From: JBBATK01 sp039810585
GTDB lineage: Bacteria; Bacteroidota; Ignavibacteria; Kapaibacteriales; NICIL-2
Direction: 5' to 3'
DNA: 64,000 bases
Assembly: GCA_039810585.1 (NCBI GenBank)
Contig: JBDHXF010000002.1
Span: forward strand, 62,001 to 126,000
Position numbers and translations under genes: made by a program. Of this stretch, positions 41,788 through 52,200 are shown piece after piece (position 1 is the stretch's first letter; each line of letters starts with the position of its first letter). The notes beneath the pieces are model-generated. The model saw only the letters and a program-made list of their open reading frames with translations. It made no database searches and was not told where the DNA came from.

Positions 41788-44700
41788 CGTTGGAAGATAA
41801 ATCGGTGTAGATCCGACTCGCTGCCATCGGCAGCAACGATGCTAAAGAGATAGACACCGCTCGATAGCACTGAGCCGCCGTCCTCGGAAGGACGCCAGAC
41901 TACGCCGCCATCATCAAGGCGCTCCGTGATCGTGGCAATACGTGCGCCGTCGGTTGTTTTGATCGCCACTGTTGCACCATGCGGTACACCGGCAAAGTGC
42001 AGGATCTTGTCCCTCGACAAACGAAACGGTTGCGGAAACGCAAACACCGGAGAGTCGGCATCAGCGCTGAAAGTCCATGAGAGTTGCGATCCCAGTCCTC
42101 CTCCGAGCGTCCTTCCATTCTGTGTCTTGATTTCCGCCGATGCAAACAGGGTGTACTGCATGCCACGCGCGCCACTATGTTGATCGTCAACAAACTCGAC
42201 CCGGATTCTTCGGTGTGAATCATCGAGAAAACCAATCGTCCTAATATTCAATCCCGGTTCACATCGATAGAAGGCGCTAGTCAGCGCGTTTGCATCAAGG
42301 CTATCGCTGCATTCCACATCAACGTATGAGGAGTGAATCGCTATGAGACCGATCAGACGTGGCGTACAACAATTCACTTCGACGGCGGACACACTATCCT
42401 CGATGTCTGCTCGTATTGGTGGAAACTGTTGCTCCACAATAGCGGAGTCAAGCCAGAGATGTACACGATGGGCCAGATTGTCACCGACCGGAATGCTCAG
42501 GAGAACGCTGGAGTCGGATTCAACGATAGAGCTTTGCACTGATATGGGTCGACTGTTATCAAGAACCACGTGCCAAGCCGATGCGGGCACCATGCGATTA
42601 GCAAGTGACGCGTTAAAATGGACGTGAACAATGGCAGTACTTTGCGACTCCACCGAAACGTGATCGGCAACGATATCCGGGCTCAATGCTACCTGCTGTT
42701 GACGACTTTGTGAGACGGTGCTTGTGTCGGTATCCGAGCGACGACTCGTGCCTTTTACCAGCAGCCATCGTGCTTCTGCAATGCGTGGCAAGTGAAGTTC
42801 AGAACTGTCGCTCTTGATATCGACAGCCATGAGGGTCTGACCCTGTTCATCCACGATTGCACCCGCAAGTACCGTGTGACTAGCGCCGAATCCTTTGTGC
42901 CAGAGTAAGCGCAAGGAGTCTGTCCCTAAGGCCCGCACACGAAAGCCTGATGGAGGCTGTGGAGATGCCTGTGGCAATGCCCACTCCCACCACTGACAAC
43001 TATCACTATCGTAACTCGTGAACGCAAGTTCGTTCACACCATTGCGATCGAGATCGCTGATCAGACATGAATTCGACCATGCATTGGCATGATACCAGAG
43101 CGGGACGATGCTCTGCGAAGCAGCATCGAATGAGAAGACATAGAGCGACGGAAAGACGGACAACGCGAACTCGGCTCCGCTCTTATGATCAAGCGTGCCT
43201 GATGCCACCCCGTTGTAGTACGGTCGTCCGTAGCGTGAGGAATAAAAACAGTCTGACCAGATTTCCTTATAGCGATCTATGCCGTCGTGCTCGAGCACGT
43301 GAAATCGCCAAAGTTGTGGATCGTACTCGCCATCGGCATTGATTTGAGAGGAGGCCGGTGAGCCGAAGAGAATCTCCGGAATGCCGTCCCCATCGACATC
43401 GACTTCGGTAACGAATTCTGTGCCGGCATCGGCCGTGAGACTGTCTTGCACAATAGCCTCCACGCTTAGTCCGCTGCCATTCCACTGAACAACTTGTAAG
43501 CTACCGTTCGCATCATTGAAGGCGAGTTCCATCTGTCCGTCGCCATCGAAATCGCCAACCGCACAGCCGCTTCCGCTAAATGTTGCGGTGCTATGAAACG
43601 GTGCAGGCTTGGTTTGCAGTTCACTTTGCGCCGTGAATCGAAATCCATCTCCAGTGCCACGGTAGAGTTCAACCGCATCGCTGGCTGGGATTGTATGTCC
43701 GGCACTGTCTTTCGTCGTTCGATTGGTACGGTAGGCAACCATGTCGAGCAATCCATCACCATCCATGTCAACGAGACGCATTGCCCAAAGTGAGGTCGAA
43801 TTCAGGTCCTGAAACACTGGTGTACCAAAACTGCCGTCGGCATTCATACGGAGCACTGAAGTTTGGCCGCCGGCATACACGAGCGCCAGAAGCGTGCTGT
43901 CGTGTGCGTTTCGAGCCAATGCACGGGGGAATAGCGTTGCGGATGTTGCACCCAATTCTGTAACGACTCCATGCTCCACTCCAAAGCACTTCAACGGTCG
44001 CGTGTCGGATTGCAGATCCGTAGCAAGAAACTGATTGCGAACGCTGTCATACGATTGCGGATTGCAATACAGCGCTCCTGTACTGAAACTCTTACGCACG
44101 AAACCGGTATCGGGCACCCAGTCGTTCTGCACGACTACGTTGGTACTGAGGCGGACACTGTCACCGCCTTCCGTGAGAGCGAGCACACGTAGCACGGCGC
44201 CACCGGCGATACTGCCGGGACTGATAAGACCAAAGTGATCGCGTCCGACATGTTCGTCGGCGGCAAAGACTGTTGTCGAGCCTTTCTCGAGTACTGCTTG
44301 CACGCGACATGTTCGGTCACTCCTTACTTGATACGCTAGTTTACGTTCGCCCGCATCCCATACCGAGAAGCACTGCAGAGTTGCCTGCATCGTGTCGTTC
44401 ATCACAGTGAATCGCTGTGAGCGATGCAATGTTTTACCGTTCGGCAGAGTAGCAATAAGACTCAGCACGTAGGCTGAATCGCGGAGTGTATCCAGTCCGA
44501 TTCTGTACTCCAGTCCCTCATCCCCCGTTTGCTGTACCATATTGTCAAGCAAGGTTACACTACTTCCCTCAGCGTTCTTGAGCATCAACGACCATGACCG
44601 GAAGTACGTCAGTGAGACGCTCACGCGGACGCTCAACACTCCGCGTCGCGGAACGATAGCGTCTTGCTCAGGACTCAGGATATCCATTCCTCCACGCGAT

Positions 44701-46082
44701 GCACTGTGTAACGCAGACAAAGGGTTGATACGACCGGCGCCGGACGTCGGACTCCACCTCAGACTGTCCAAGGGATCGGAGCTGCTTTCTAGCGCAGTCC
44801 GAATTTCGCTCGCACTGTACTCAGGATGGATCTGAGCTACAAGAGCCGCCGCTGCCGCGGCAAAGGGAGCGCTGAACGAGGTTCCGTTCACACTCACGTA
44901 GGCGTTGTCTGGAGATGTGGTCGTAATGTCTTGTCCGGGAGCTAGAAGACTAAGGTTCTCGTTGAACGACGAGAACAGCGCCCGCCGGTCGTCCGACGTA
45001 CTTGCGCCAACGCTCATACACGCGGAAAAATCTGAGGGGAAATGAACGCCCGCTCCTCCACTGTTACCGGACGATGCAATCACGAGGACACCGCGTGCGG
45101 CTGCGTACGCCATGGCGTCTTTGACAATAATGGATTGCACAACATCGCCGAAACTGCAACTGAGAATTCGCGCGCCATTCATGGCAGCGTAGAGAACTGC
45201 CGATGCTACATCGTCTTCGTACGCGTTACCGCTGAGGTCGAAGGCCCGCAGACACATCAATCGAGCGTCGTATGCTAGACCGCTAATTCCGACGCGGTTG
45301 TCGTGAGCTGCGGCGATGACGCCGGCAACGCCTGTGCCGTGTCCTAACTCGTCATAAGGAAAGGGATCACGATCGGTAGCGTCCCCCAAATTGCCAACGG
45401 GTTGGTCGACAAAGTTGTAGCCAATCACATCGTCTACATAACCATTGCCATCGTTATCCACGCCATCTAAATCTCCACTCACACCATGACGAATCTCCGT
45501 TTGAGGCCACGCCTCAAAAATTCCGTCGTGATTCAGATCTTCCGCAGAGTTGATCCAAACCTGGGTTTTGAGGTCTTCGTGATTCCAGTCGATACCCGTG
45601 TCAATGAAGGCAACCACTACACCCTTGCCGGTTGCCGTTGACCAAATCTCTTGTGCATGCAGTGTTGAGAGTGCCCACTGACGGTCTGATAAACTATCGG
45701 CGCTGCTTGCATTCTCGATGTGGAACGACTGCGCCGACTGCAACAACTGCATGCGAAAACGATGCTCGATGTCCATCCGCATGGAATCCGGGTCCATCTC
45801 CACGGGCACGTGAAGAATCACCCATTTCTGACACTCAAATTGCGCTGACTGGAGTGAGCCTTGAGTTTGGATTTGGGCTGCTGACGGGACGGATAAAGAA
45901 GTCGGTTCCGGAAACAACAGTCGACATCCGGACTGCGCAGCCGTAAATACCCGTGCTTCACTCGGTGTTTGAAATTTGAGAAGGATATGCCGCACACGAC
46001 CAGTGTTCCCACTATAAACAGTGCAAATCGCAGCAAAAAGTACGATGATGAGGCTGCGGTAGATGTTCGGTCGTGAACTCAT
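41784..46082 (-). CDS. Subtilisin-like S8 protease with T9SS sorting domain
   Basis: 1432 residues from the ATG at 46082 (signal MSSRPNIYRSLIIVLFAAICTVYS). The S8 catalytic domain holds Asp161 (AFIDTGIDWNHED), His248 (ELGHGTGVAGVIA), oxyanion Asn339 and Ser401 (NGTSFSAPFA). An acidic insert (SGDLDGVDNDGNGYVDD) probably binds calcium. Beyond it are FG-GAP-like repeats near residues 771, 842, 895 and 1010 (DMDGDG, DFDGDG, DVDGDG, DLDRNG). The C-terminal ~90 residues end in SGVYLFSIVAADG...RFIFQR, a type A T9SS sorting signal, so the protein should cross the outer membrane and be anchored or released. A frame 23 codons longer exists but lacks a signal start. Confidence 0.92.
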   Translation of the reverse strand: MSSRPNIYRSLIIVLFAAICTVYSGNTGRVRHILLKFQTPSEARVFTAAQSGCRLLFPEPTSLSVPSAAQIQTQGSLQSAQFECQKWVILHVPVEMDPDSMRMDIEHRFRMQLLQSAQSFHIENASSADSLSDRQWALSTLHAQEIWSTATGKGVVVAFIDTGIDWNHEDLKTQVWINSAEDLNHDGIFEAWPQTEIRHGVSGDLDGVDNDGNGYVDDVIGYNFVDQPVGNLGDATDRDPFPYDELGHGTGVAGVIAAAHDNRVGISGLAYDARLMCLRAFDLSGNAYEDDVASAVLYAAMNGARILSCSFGDVVQSIIVKDAMAYAAARGVLVIASSGNSGGAGVHFPSDFSACMSVGASTSDDRRALFSSFNENLSLLAPGQDITTTSPDNAYVSVNGTSFSAPFAAAAAALVAQIHPEYSASEIRTALESSSDPLDSLRWSPTSGAGRINPLSALHSASRGGMDILSPEQDAIVPRRGVLSVRVSVSLTYFRSWSLMLKNAEGSSVTLLDNMVQQTGDEGLEYRIGLDTLRDSAYVLSLIATLPNGKTLHRSQRFTVMNDTMQATLQCFSVWDAGERKLAYQVRSDRTCRVQAVLEKGSTTVFAADEHVGRDHFGLISPGSIAGGAVLRVLALTEGGDSVRLSTNVVVQNDWVPDTGFVRKSFSTGALYCNPQSYDSVRNQFLATDLQSDTRPLKCFGVEHGVVTELGATSATLFPRALARNAHDSTLLALVYAGGQTSVLRMNADGSFGTPVFQDLNSTSLWAMRLVDMDGDGLLDMVAYRTNRTTKDSAGHTIPASDAVELYRGTGDGFRFTAQSELQTKPAPFHSTATFSGSGCAVGDFDGDGQMELAFNDANGSLQVVQWNGSGLSVEAIVQDSLTADAGTEFVTEVDVDGDGIPEILFGSPASSQINADGEYDPQLWRFHVLEHDGIDRYKEIWSDCFYSSRYGRPYYNGVASGTLDHKSGAEFALSVFPSLYVFSFDAASQSIVPLWYHANAWSNSCLISDLDRNGVNELAFTSYDSDSCQWWEWALPQASPQPPSGFRVRALGTDSLRLLWHKGFGASHTVLAGAIVDEQGQTLMAVDIKSDSSELHLPRIAEARWLLVKGTSRRSDTDTSTVSQSRQQQVALSPDIVADHVSVESQSTAIVHVHFNASLANRMVPASAWHVVLDNSRPISVQSSIVESDSSVLLSIPVGDNLAHRVHLWLDSAIVEQQFPPIRADIEDSVSAVEVNCCTPRLIGLIAIHSSYVDVECSDSLDANALTSAFYRCEPGLNIRTIGFLDDSHRRIRVEFVDDQHSGARGMQYTLFASAEIKTQNGRTLGGGLGSQLSWTFSADADSPVFAFPQPFRLSRDKILHFAGVPHGATVAIKTTDGARIATITERLDDGGVVWRPSEDGGSVLSSGVYLFSIVAADGSESDLHRFIFQR

Positions 46083-46207
46083 GCGTAGAGAAAAACAGAG
46101 ATTCGGCAATATGCCTGTTTTTTGATCAATAGTGCAGGTAATGGGCGTCAAATCGCTGCAACTGCTGTAAAAACAAGCAAATATTTTTATTCACAGTCGG
46201 AAAAATT

Positions 46208-46239
46208 CTTGCGCGCTGCGCGCTGGCCACGTAGTTTTG
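46208..46239 (+). promoter_or_regulatory. Bacteroidota-type promoter of the RND efflux operon
   Basis: CTTG (46208-46211) is followed after exactly 20 bases by TAGTTTTG (46232-46239), an exact TAnnTTTG -7 element. The last base overlaps the first GGAAACC half-site. Transcription would begin near 46245, giving a leader of about 400 bases before the tolC-like start. Confidence 0.65.
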
Positions 46240-46292
46240 GAAACCCTGAAAACTTTTTTGGTTTCCTGAGTATTTTTTGGAAACTAAAAAAG
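46239..46292 (+). promoter_or_regulatory. Dyad operator overlapping the RND promoter
   Basis: Three GGAAAC half-sites: forward at 46239, reverse at 46260-46266 and forward at 46279. The last two form arms CTTTTTTGGTTTCC (46253-46266) and GGAAACTAAAAAAG (46279-46292), 13 of 14 bases complementary across a 12-base gap. The site begins at the -7 element and covers the likely start point, as a repressor site would. TetR-type repressors usually control such pumps, but none is encoded in the window. Confidence 0.55.
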
Positions 46293-46335
46293 TCAGCCAT
46301 TCGTTAACGGCCTTTAACAGATGCTAGAGTTTAGA

Positions 46336-46355
46336 CAGATCAGAGAGCTGATCTG
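46336..46355 (+). other. Perfect 8-bp palindrome in the tolC leader
   Basis: CAGATCAG-AGAG-CTGATCTG. In the untranslated leader about 300 bases before the tolC-like start; it could be an RNA hairpin or a second protein-binding site. The rest of 46083-46652 shows no supported gene; a frame from 46392 reads into tolC but lacks family features. Confidence 0.4.
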
Positions 46356-46652
46356 AGGAGGGCAAACGGTGCATCAGGTACTGAATGTTCTTTGAGAATG
46401 CTGTGCACAGACGAGCCGGGTGAAAAACAACGCACTCTCCGGCAGACATGCCGCTCACCGCTACCACCACAACGAAAGATCTCACCGTCTCACTTTGCAC
46501 GCATTCTCATTGCTTCACGCCACTCATGCTGTTCTTTGTTTTCTGTCTCCAATGCCACATGGTGCATTCACCAACAGCAACGGACCTCAGAGCCTTGGTA
46601 CAGCTCATTCATACAGAACTATCATTTTTTGCGACGCAACAGGAAACGGCCT

Positions 46653-47975
46653 ATGAACACTCGCAGCACTCTTTTCTCCGCACTGATATTCACGTTTAGC
46701 GCTCTGAGCTTGCATGCGCAGACACTTAGTCTTTCCCTTGAAGACGCCATGAATCGTGCTCTGCAAACAAGCAAGCCGCTTAAAGCATCGGAATTAAAAG
46801 TCACACAAGCCGAAGCAAAACACGACGAGACCGGAACCGCACTGCTACCGTCGCTGAAGTTTCAAGGATCGTACAACCGATTAAGCGACGTCGGCCCATC
46901 TCAATTTGAGAACCCCTTTTCACCTGGAACCCAAATTGTGTTGGCCCAACCCATTTTGAATAATTATTCGTTGGGATTAACACTCTCGCAAGTACTCTTT
47001 GCCGGCAATCGTCTCACAGCCAACCGTGATATGGCGGAGTTCAACGCGAAGGCAGCTTCACTAGACTTTGGAAACGATAAATTAAATACCACCTATAACG
47101 TTTGCCTTACCTACTGGGCCTTGTACAAGGTTGAAGAAATGCAAAAGTCGGTGGACGAAGCGGTAAAGCAATTGGAAGCTCGCGTAAAGGATAGCGAAAA
47201 CTTGTTCAAGGCGGGCATGATTACCAACAACGATGTTCTAAAGTTAAAAGTTCAGTTAGCTAACACCAAAGTTCAGCGTATTGATGCCGAGCAGCAGGCC
47301 GGTGGATTGATGGTGGCTTTGAATAATCTGATTGGTCAGCCCTTAACCACGAAGCTTGAACTCTCGACGAAACCGGACGCCGGACAAAACGCTCCGTCTG
47401 AGTTACAACAAGCTATCGGCGACGCGCAGTCACAACGCCCTGACATCATGGCAACACAGTATCGCATGAAAGCGGCGGAAAGCGGTGTTGAGGCAGCGGA
47501 TGGAGGTTGGTGGCCCCAACTAGCGGCTAATGCAAACTATCTCTATGCAAACCCAAACTCGCGCATTTTCCCCTCGCATGCACAGTTCGACGGAACGTGG
47601 GCGGTGGGTTTGAGTATGCAGTGGGACCTCTGGACGTGGATGACACCAAAGTATCAAGCGCAACAGGCTGCCGCTCAGAGAGATCAGCTGTCGCAAAGCT
47701 TGGGCGCCATGAAGGACGGACTGTCGGTTGAAGCAACTCAGAACTACCTGGCTCTGTCTCCGGCTCGCGAACGTGTTACGGTTGCCGATGAGGCATTGCA
47801 ACAAGCAGAGGAAAACAATACGATTACCGCATACAAGTACAAAGCCGGTACAGCAACCGGAACGGAAGTTATCGAAGCTGAAACACTGCTTTTACAATCG
47901 AAAGTCAACAAGATAACGGCAGTTGTTGACTACGAACTGGCAGTGGCTAAACTGAATCACTCTCTCGGCAAGTAA
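46653..47975 (+). CDS. TolC-family outer-membrane efflux protein
   Basis: 440 residues from the ATG at 46653 with signal MNTRSTLFSALIFTFSALSLHAQ. The OEP repeats are visible: LSLEDAMNRALQTSKPLKAS early and, in the second half, QSQRPDIMATQYRMKAAESGVEAADGG, plus long coiled helices (VEEMQKSVDEAVKQLEARVKDSENLF). Trimers of this family form the exit duct for efflux pumps. It is the first gene of an efflux operon; the adaptor follows after 83 bp. Confidence 0.92.
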   Translation: MNTRSTLFSALIFTFSALSLHAQTLSLSLEDAMNRALQTSKPLKASELKVTQAEAKHDETGTALLPSLKFQGSYNRLSDVGPSQFENPFSPGTQIVLAQPILNNYSLGLTLSQVLFAGNRLTANRDMAEFNAKAASLDFGNDKLNTTYNVCLTYWALYKVEEMQKSVDEAVKQLEARVKDSENLFKAGMITNNDVLKLKVQLANTKVQRIDAEQQAGGLMVALNNLIGQPLTTKLELSTKPDAGQNAPSELQQAIGDAQSQRPDIMATQYRMKAAESGVEAADGGWWPQLAANANYLYANPNSRIFPSHAQFDGTWAVGLSMQWDLWTWMTPKYQAQQAAAQRDQLSQSLGAMKDGLSVEATQNYLALSPARERVTVADEALQQAEENNTITAYKYKAGTATGTEVIEAETLLLQSKVNKITAVVDYELAVAKLNHSLGK

Positions 47976-48058
47976 GGATCCATTACACTGAATATTGTAC
48001 CCGATGCCATGCGTCGGGAGCTATCCATACGTCAACAACGATTTATCGAGGAAAGAAC

Positions 48059-49117
48059 ATGAAGAAGTTTATCTATGGTGGACTGGCCATCGTGGCAGTG
48101 GCTGCCATTGTGTTGACCCTGATGTCAAACAAGAAGAAGATTGAAGAGAAAAACGCCAACAACTTCGTGCAAACGGAGTTTCCGGTGAAGGCGGCAACGG
48201 TTCGCGACAGCATGCTGAGCAACAGCTTGTCCATGATTGGTACTGCGATTGCAAACAACGAAGTGAACGTGACGGCGGAGGCGACCGGACGCATCACCAA
48301 GTGCCTGATCCAAGTCGGCCAACATGTCAGTGCCGGTGAGGTATTGTACCTGGTTGACGACGAAGTTCGCATGTCGCAGCTCAAAACCGCCGAAGCCAAC
48401 TTCGAAAAGGCGCAGAAGGATTCTGCTCGCTCGAAGTTCCTCTTCGCGGAGAAATCCCTCTCTGCTGCTCAGTGGGATCAAATCGAATTACAATACAAGT
48501 TGGCAGAGCAACAACTGGTGATGGCTCGTCGCGCTTACAACGACACTCGGATCAAATCGCCAATCAGCGGCGTTGTGGTTGCTCGTTTCTGTGATGTAGG
48601 CTCGATGGTAAACAATGCGCAAAGCGGCACGACCGTGTGTACCATCATGGATTTATCGAAGATTAAAATCCGCTTGCAAGTAGCGGAGCATGATGTGGTG
48701 CAGATGCGTGAAGGCCAAAGCGTAAGTGTACACTCGGAAATTTTCCCGGATGAAAACTTCAGCGGTGTGATCTCTACTATTAGCGCCAAAGGTGATGAAG
48801 CCCATACCTATCCGGTGGAAGTGACGGTACAGAATACCGGAAAGAATCAGATCCGCCCGGGTATGTTCGCCCGTGTATCCTTCAGCTCTGTGATGAAGGG
48901 TGCGAGCCTTGTTATTCCACGCGAAGCGATTGTCGGCTCGATGAAAGACGCAAAGGTCTACCGCATTGATTCCAATAAAGCCTATTTGACCAGTGTGGTA
49001 CTGGGCGATGATGTCAATGGCCTCATCGAAGTACGCAGCGGCTTGAAGAGCGGCGATAAGGTTGTAGTGACCGGACAAAACATGATAGGCAATGGCTCTA
49101 CCGTAAAGGTCCTGTAA
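48059..49117 (+). CDS. RND efflux periplasmic adaptor (membrane fusion protein)
   Basis: 352 residues, with an N-terminal signal anchor (MKKFIYGGLAIVAVAAIVLTLM). A lipoyl half (GRITKCLIQVGQHVSAGEVLYLVDD), a short hairpin, the second lipoyl half (DTRIKSPISGVVVARFCDVG), a barrel (IRLQVAEHDVVQMREGQSV) and a membrane-proximal domain (VIPREAIVG...VVTGQNMIGNG) follow the MFP order. No lipobox Cys is present, so it is held by the N-terminal helix. GAGGAAAG six bases before the ATG is a fair ribosome site. Confidence 0.93.
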   Translation: MKKFIYGGLAIVAVAAIVLTLMSNKKKIEEKNANNFVQTEFPVKAATVRDSMLSNSLSMIGTAIANNEVNVTAEATGRITKCLIQVGQHVSAGEVLYLVDDEVRMSQLKTAEANFEKAQKDSARSKFLFAEKSLSAAQWDQIELQYKLAEQQLVMARRAYNDTRIKSPISGVVVARFCDVGSMVNNAQSGTTVCTIMDLSKIKIRLQVAEHDVVQMREGQSVSVHSEIFPDENFSGVISTISAKGDEAHTYPVEVTVQNTGKNQIRPGMFARVSFSSVMKGASLVIPREAIVGSMKDAKVYRIDSNKAYLTSVVLGDDVNGLIEVRSGLKSGDKVVVTGQNMIGNGSTVKVL

Positions 49118-49230
49118 CTCCCGCTGATCAAGCCCCGTGCCGAAGGCGCGAAGGGATGAAGAAAGCACCGTTAGATCACAATTCCCCTCAGTCGGCGTTG
49201 AGATATTCAAACGAATAACATCACAAAACC

Positions 49231-52200
49231 ATGACATTAACAGAACTTGCCATTAAGCGTCCCTCGCTCATCGTCGTGCTCTTCAGCATGCTGGGCATCT
49301 TGGGCATCTATGGCTATACCCAACTGAATTACAACCTGCTGCCCAAGTTCTCACCGCCATACGTGACCATCACCACGGTCTATCCAGGTGCAGCACCCGC
49401 GGAAATTGAGACCACGGTTTCGAAGGTGATTGAGGACGCGGTGTCCGGTTTGGACAAAGTGAACACCATCATCACCACTTCCAACGAGAACTACTCGCAG
49501 GTACAAATAGAGTTTTCGAATACTGCCAAGACCGAGATTGCCGTGCAGGACGTGATCCGCGCGGTGAATCAGGTGAAGGGATCGTTGCCCACTGGCACAA
49601 AGGATCCGGTGGTGACGAAATTCTCGCCGGATGAAATTCCCATTATGCGGATGGGTGCAACGGCAAGTATGAACCCGCCTGACTTCTATCAATTCGTGCT
49701 TGATTTCATCAAGCCCGAACTCACAAAGATTAACGGTGTGGGGAACGTGTTTATCAGTGGCGGACAGCAGCGAGAAATACGGGTCAATCTCGATGCGCAG
49801 AAAATTCAATCCTACGGTCTGTCCCTCTCCGCGATCCAGCAGGCTGTGATGGCAGGAAACATGGACTTCCCTACCGGAAATGTAAAGGAAGCCGGAACGC
49901 AGTTTGTCGTGCGTCTTGCGGGTAAATACACTTCCGTTGATCAACTCTCACAATTGGTTGTCGGTCGCTCCAAACAAGGCGGCGACGTGCGCCTGCGCGA
50001 TATCGGAGATGTGGTTGACGGCGTTGCTGAGATTACGACCTTTAGTCGTATTAACGGACAGGACAACATTGGGATCAGCATCCAAAAACAAAACGACGCA
50101 AATGCAGTGGAAGTGGCGAAGCTCGTACGCAAAAAGGTTGCAGAGTTGATAGCCGCTCATAAGGACATCAATCTCAACCTTGACATTGCGGTCGATTCGT
50201 CAACTTTCACACTCGACGCTGCAAAGTCCGTACAAGAAGATTTGCTCCTCGCCATTTTTATCGTGGCGCTGGTGATGTTACTCTTCTTGCACAGCCTGCG
50301 AAACTCTCTGATCGTGATGGTAGCCATCCCGGCCTCGCTCATCTCCACTCTTGTTGGTATTTGGGCCTTTGGTTTCTCCCTCAACCTGATGACTCTGCTT
50401 GGGCTCTCGCTTGTGATCGGGATTTTGGTGGACGACTCCATTGTGGTGTTGGAGAATATCTATCACCACTTGGAACGTGGCGAAGACAAGATGGGGGCGT
50501 CGATTCGAGGTCGGAATGAAATTGGCTTTGCGGCTTTATCCATCACGATGGTGGACGTGGCTGTGTTCCTCCCCTTGTCCCTCGTCAGTGGTATCGTCGG
50601 AAACATCATGCGTGAATTTGCGCTAGTGGTCGTGATGTCGACATTGTTTTCGCTCTTAGTGTCGTTTACCATCACCCCAATTCTTGCCTCACGTTTTGCC
50701 AAACTCGAGGTGTTGACGAAGGATACGATTATGGGTCGCATCGCCCTTGGCTTCAATGCTTGGTTCAAGAGCGTGGAAAGCAACTATGCCAAACTGATTG
50801 GCATTGTGCTGCGAAACGGTTGGACAATGGCGCTGGTTGTTGTGGTAAGCTTTGGTAGCTGCGGCATCATCCCCGTTCTCTTTAAGAATAAGCTGATCAA
50901 TCAAGAGTTTATTACACAGGCGGACAGAGGCGAATTCTCGGTGACGGTTGAGTTCCCGCCGAGTACGGATGTGGATCACACTAATGCCATGGCATTAGAT
51001 GTTGAGAAATACATCAAGTCCTTGCCGGAACCCTATCGCGTGATTACCAGTGTCGGAACATTTAGCAATGCATTTCTCGGTGCACAAACACAGAATAACG
51101 TCGCCGAATTTACCGTTGCTCTCGTCCCTGCCAAGAAACGCACGCGAACAACTGAGCAAGTCGGGAACGACATTAAGCGTCACATTATGCAAGTTCCGGG
51201 GGCACGCGTACGTGTCAACCCCATTGGCATTTTTGGAAGCGCAAACGACAGTCCTGTGCAATGTATTGTCAGCGGTGCCGATCGTGACACCGTGATGAAG
51301 GCAGCCCAACAGGTGCGCGATACCCTCATCGCTATGGAGGGAACAACCGACGTACGCTTGAGCTCAGAAGACGGCAAGTACGAAACGCAGATTCAAATCG
51401 ATCGTCAGAAGCTTGCGAATCTTGGACTCAGCATCGCAGAAGTAGGGTCTGCTCTCAACATTGCCTTAGAGGGTAATGACGATGCCAAATACAGAGTCGG
51501 AGCAACAGAGTATCCTATTCGTGTTCGTTTGCAAAAGTCTGATCGCGTCAATGTCGACAAGCTCGCTTCACTCACGGTGACGAATCATGCCGGACGGCAA
51601 GTTGAACTCAAGCAGTTCGCTAATCTGGAATTGGCTACGAGTACGACGAAGCTTGAACGACGCGAGCGTATTCCATCTGTTCGCGTGATGGCTCAACCGG
51701 TAGGTAAGGGTGCCGGTGATATTGCTACCTTGCTTGACGCTAAGCTGGCGGGCAAGCTTCCGCATGGTGTAAGCTATGCATACTATGGCGACGTGAAGAA
51801 CCAACGCGACGGCTTCGGTGACATGGGTATTGCCATTTTAGGCGGTCTCATCTTTGTGTACCTCATCATGGTGGCACTGTATGATTCCTACATGTACCCG
51901 CTGGTAAATCTCTTCTCTGTCTTCGTAGCCCCGCTTGGAGCCTTCATGGCTTTGGCGCTGGGCATGAAGTCCATGTCCATCTTTACCATGCTCGGCTTTA
52001 TCATGCTCATTGGACTTGTTATGAAGAACTCGATCCTTTTAGTGGATCGAGCAAATCAAAACCGATCTGAAAGGAAAAAGCCATTGCGCGAGGCACTCAT
52101 GGAGGCCGGAGAGGTGAGATTACGTCCCATTGCCATGACCACCGTCGCCATGATTTTCGGGATGTTCCCCATTGCCTTCAGCGCAAGTGCGGGAAGCGAA

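Noticed and set aside
46392..46652. N-terminal extension of the TolC-like protein from 46392
   Set aside because: The extension lacks a signal peptide and would bury the clear signal that begins at 46653.
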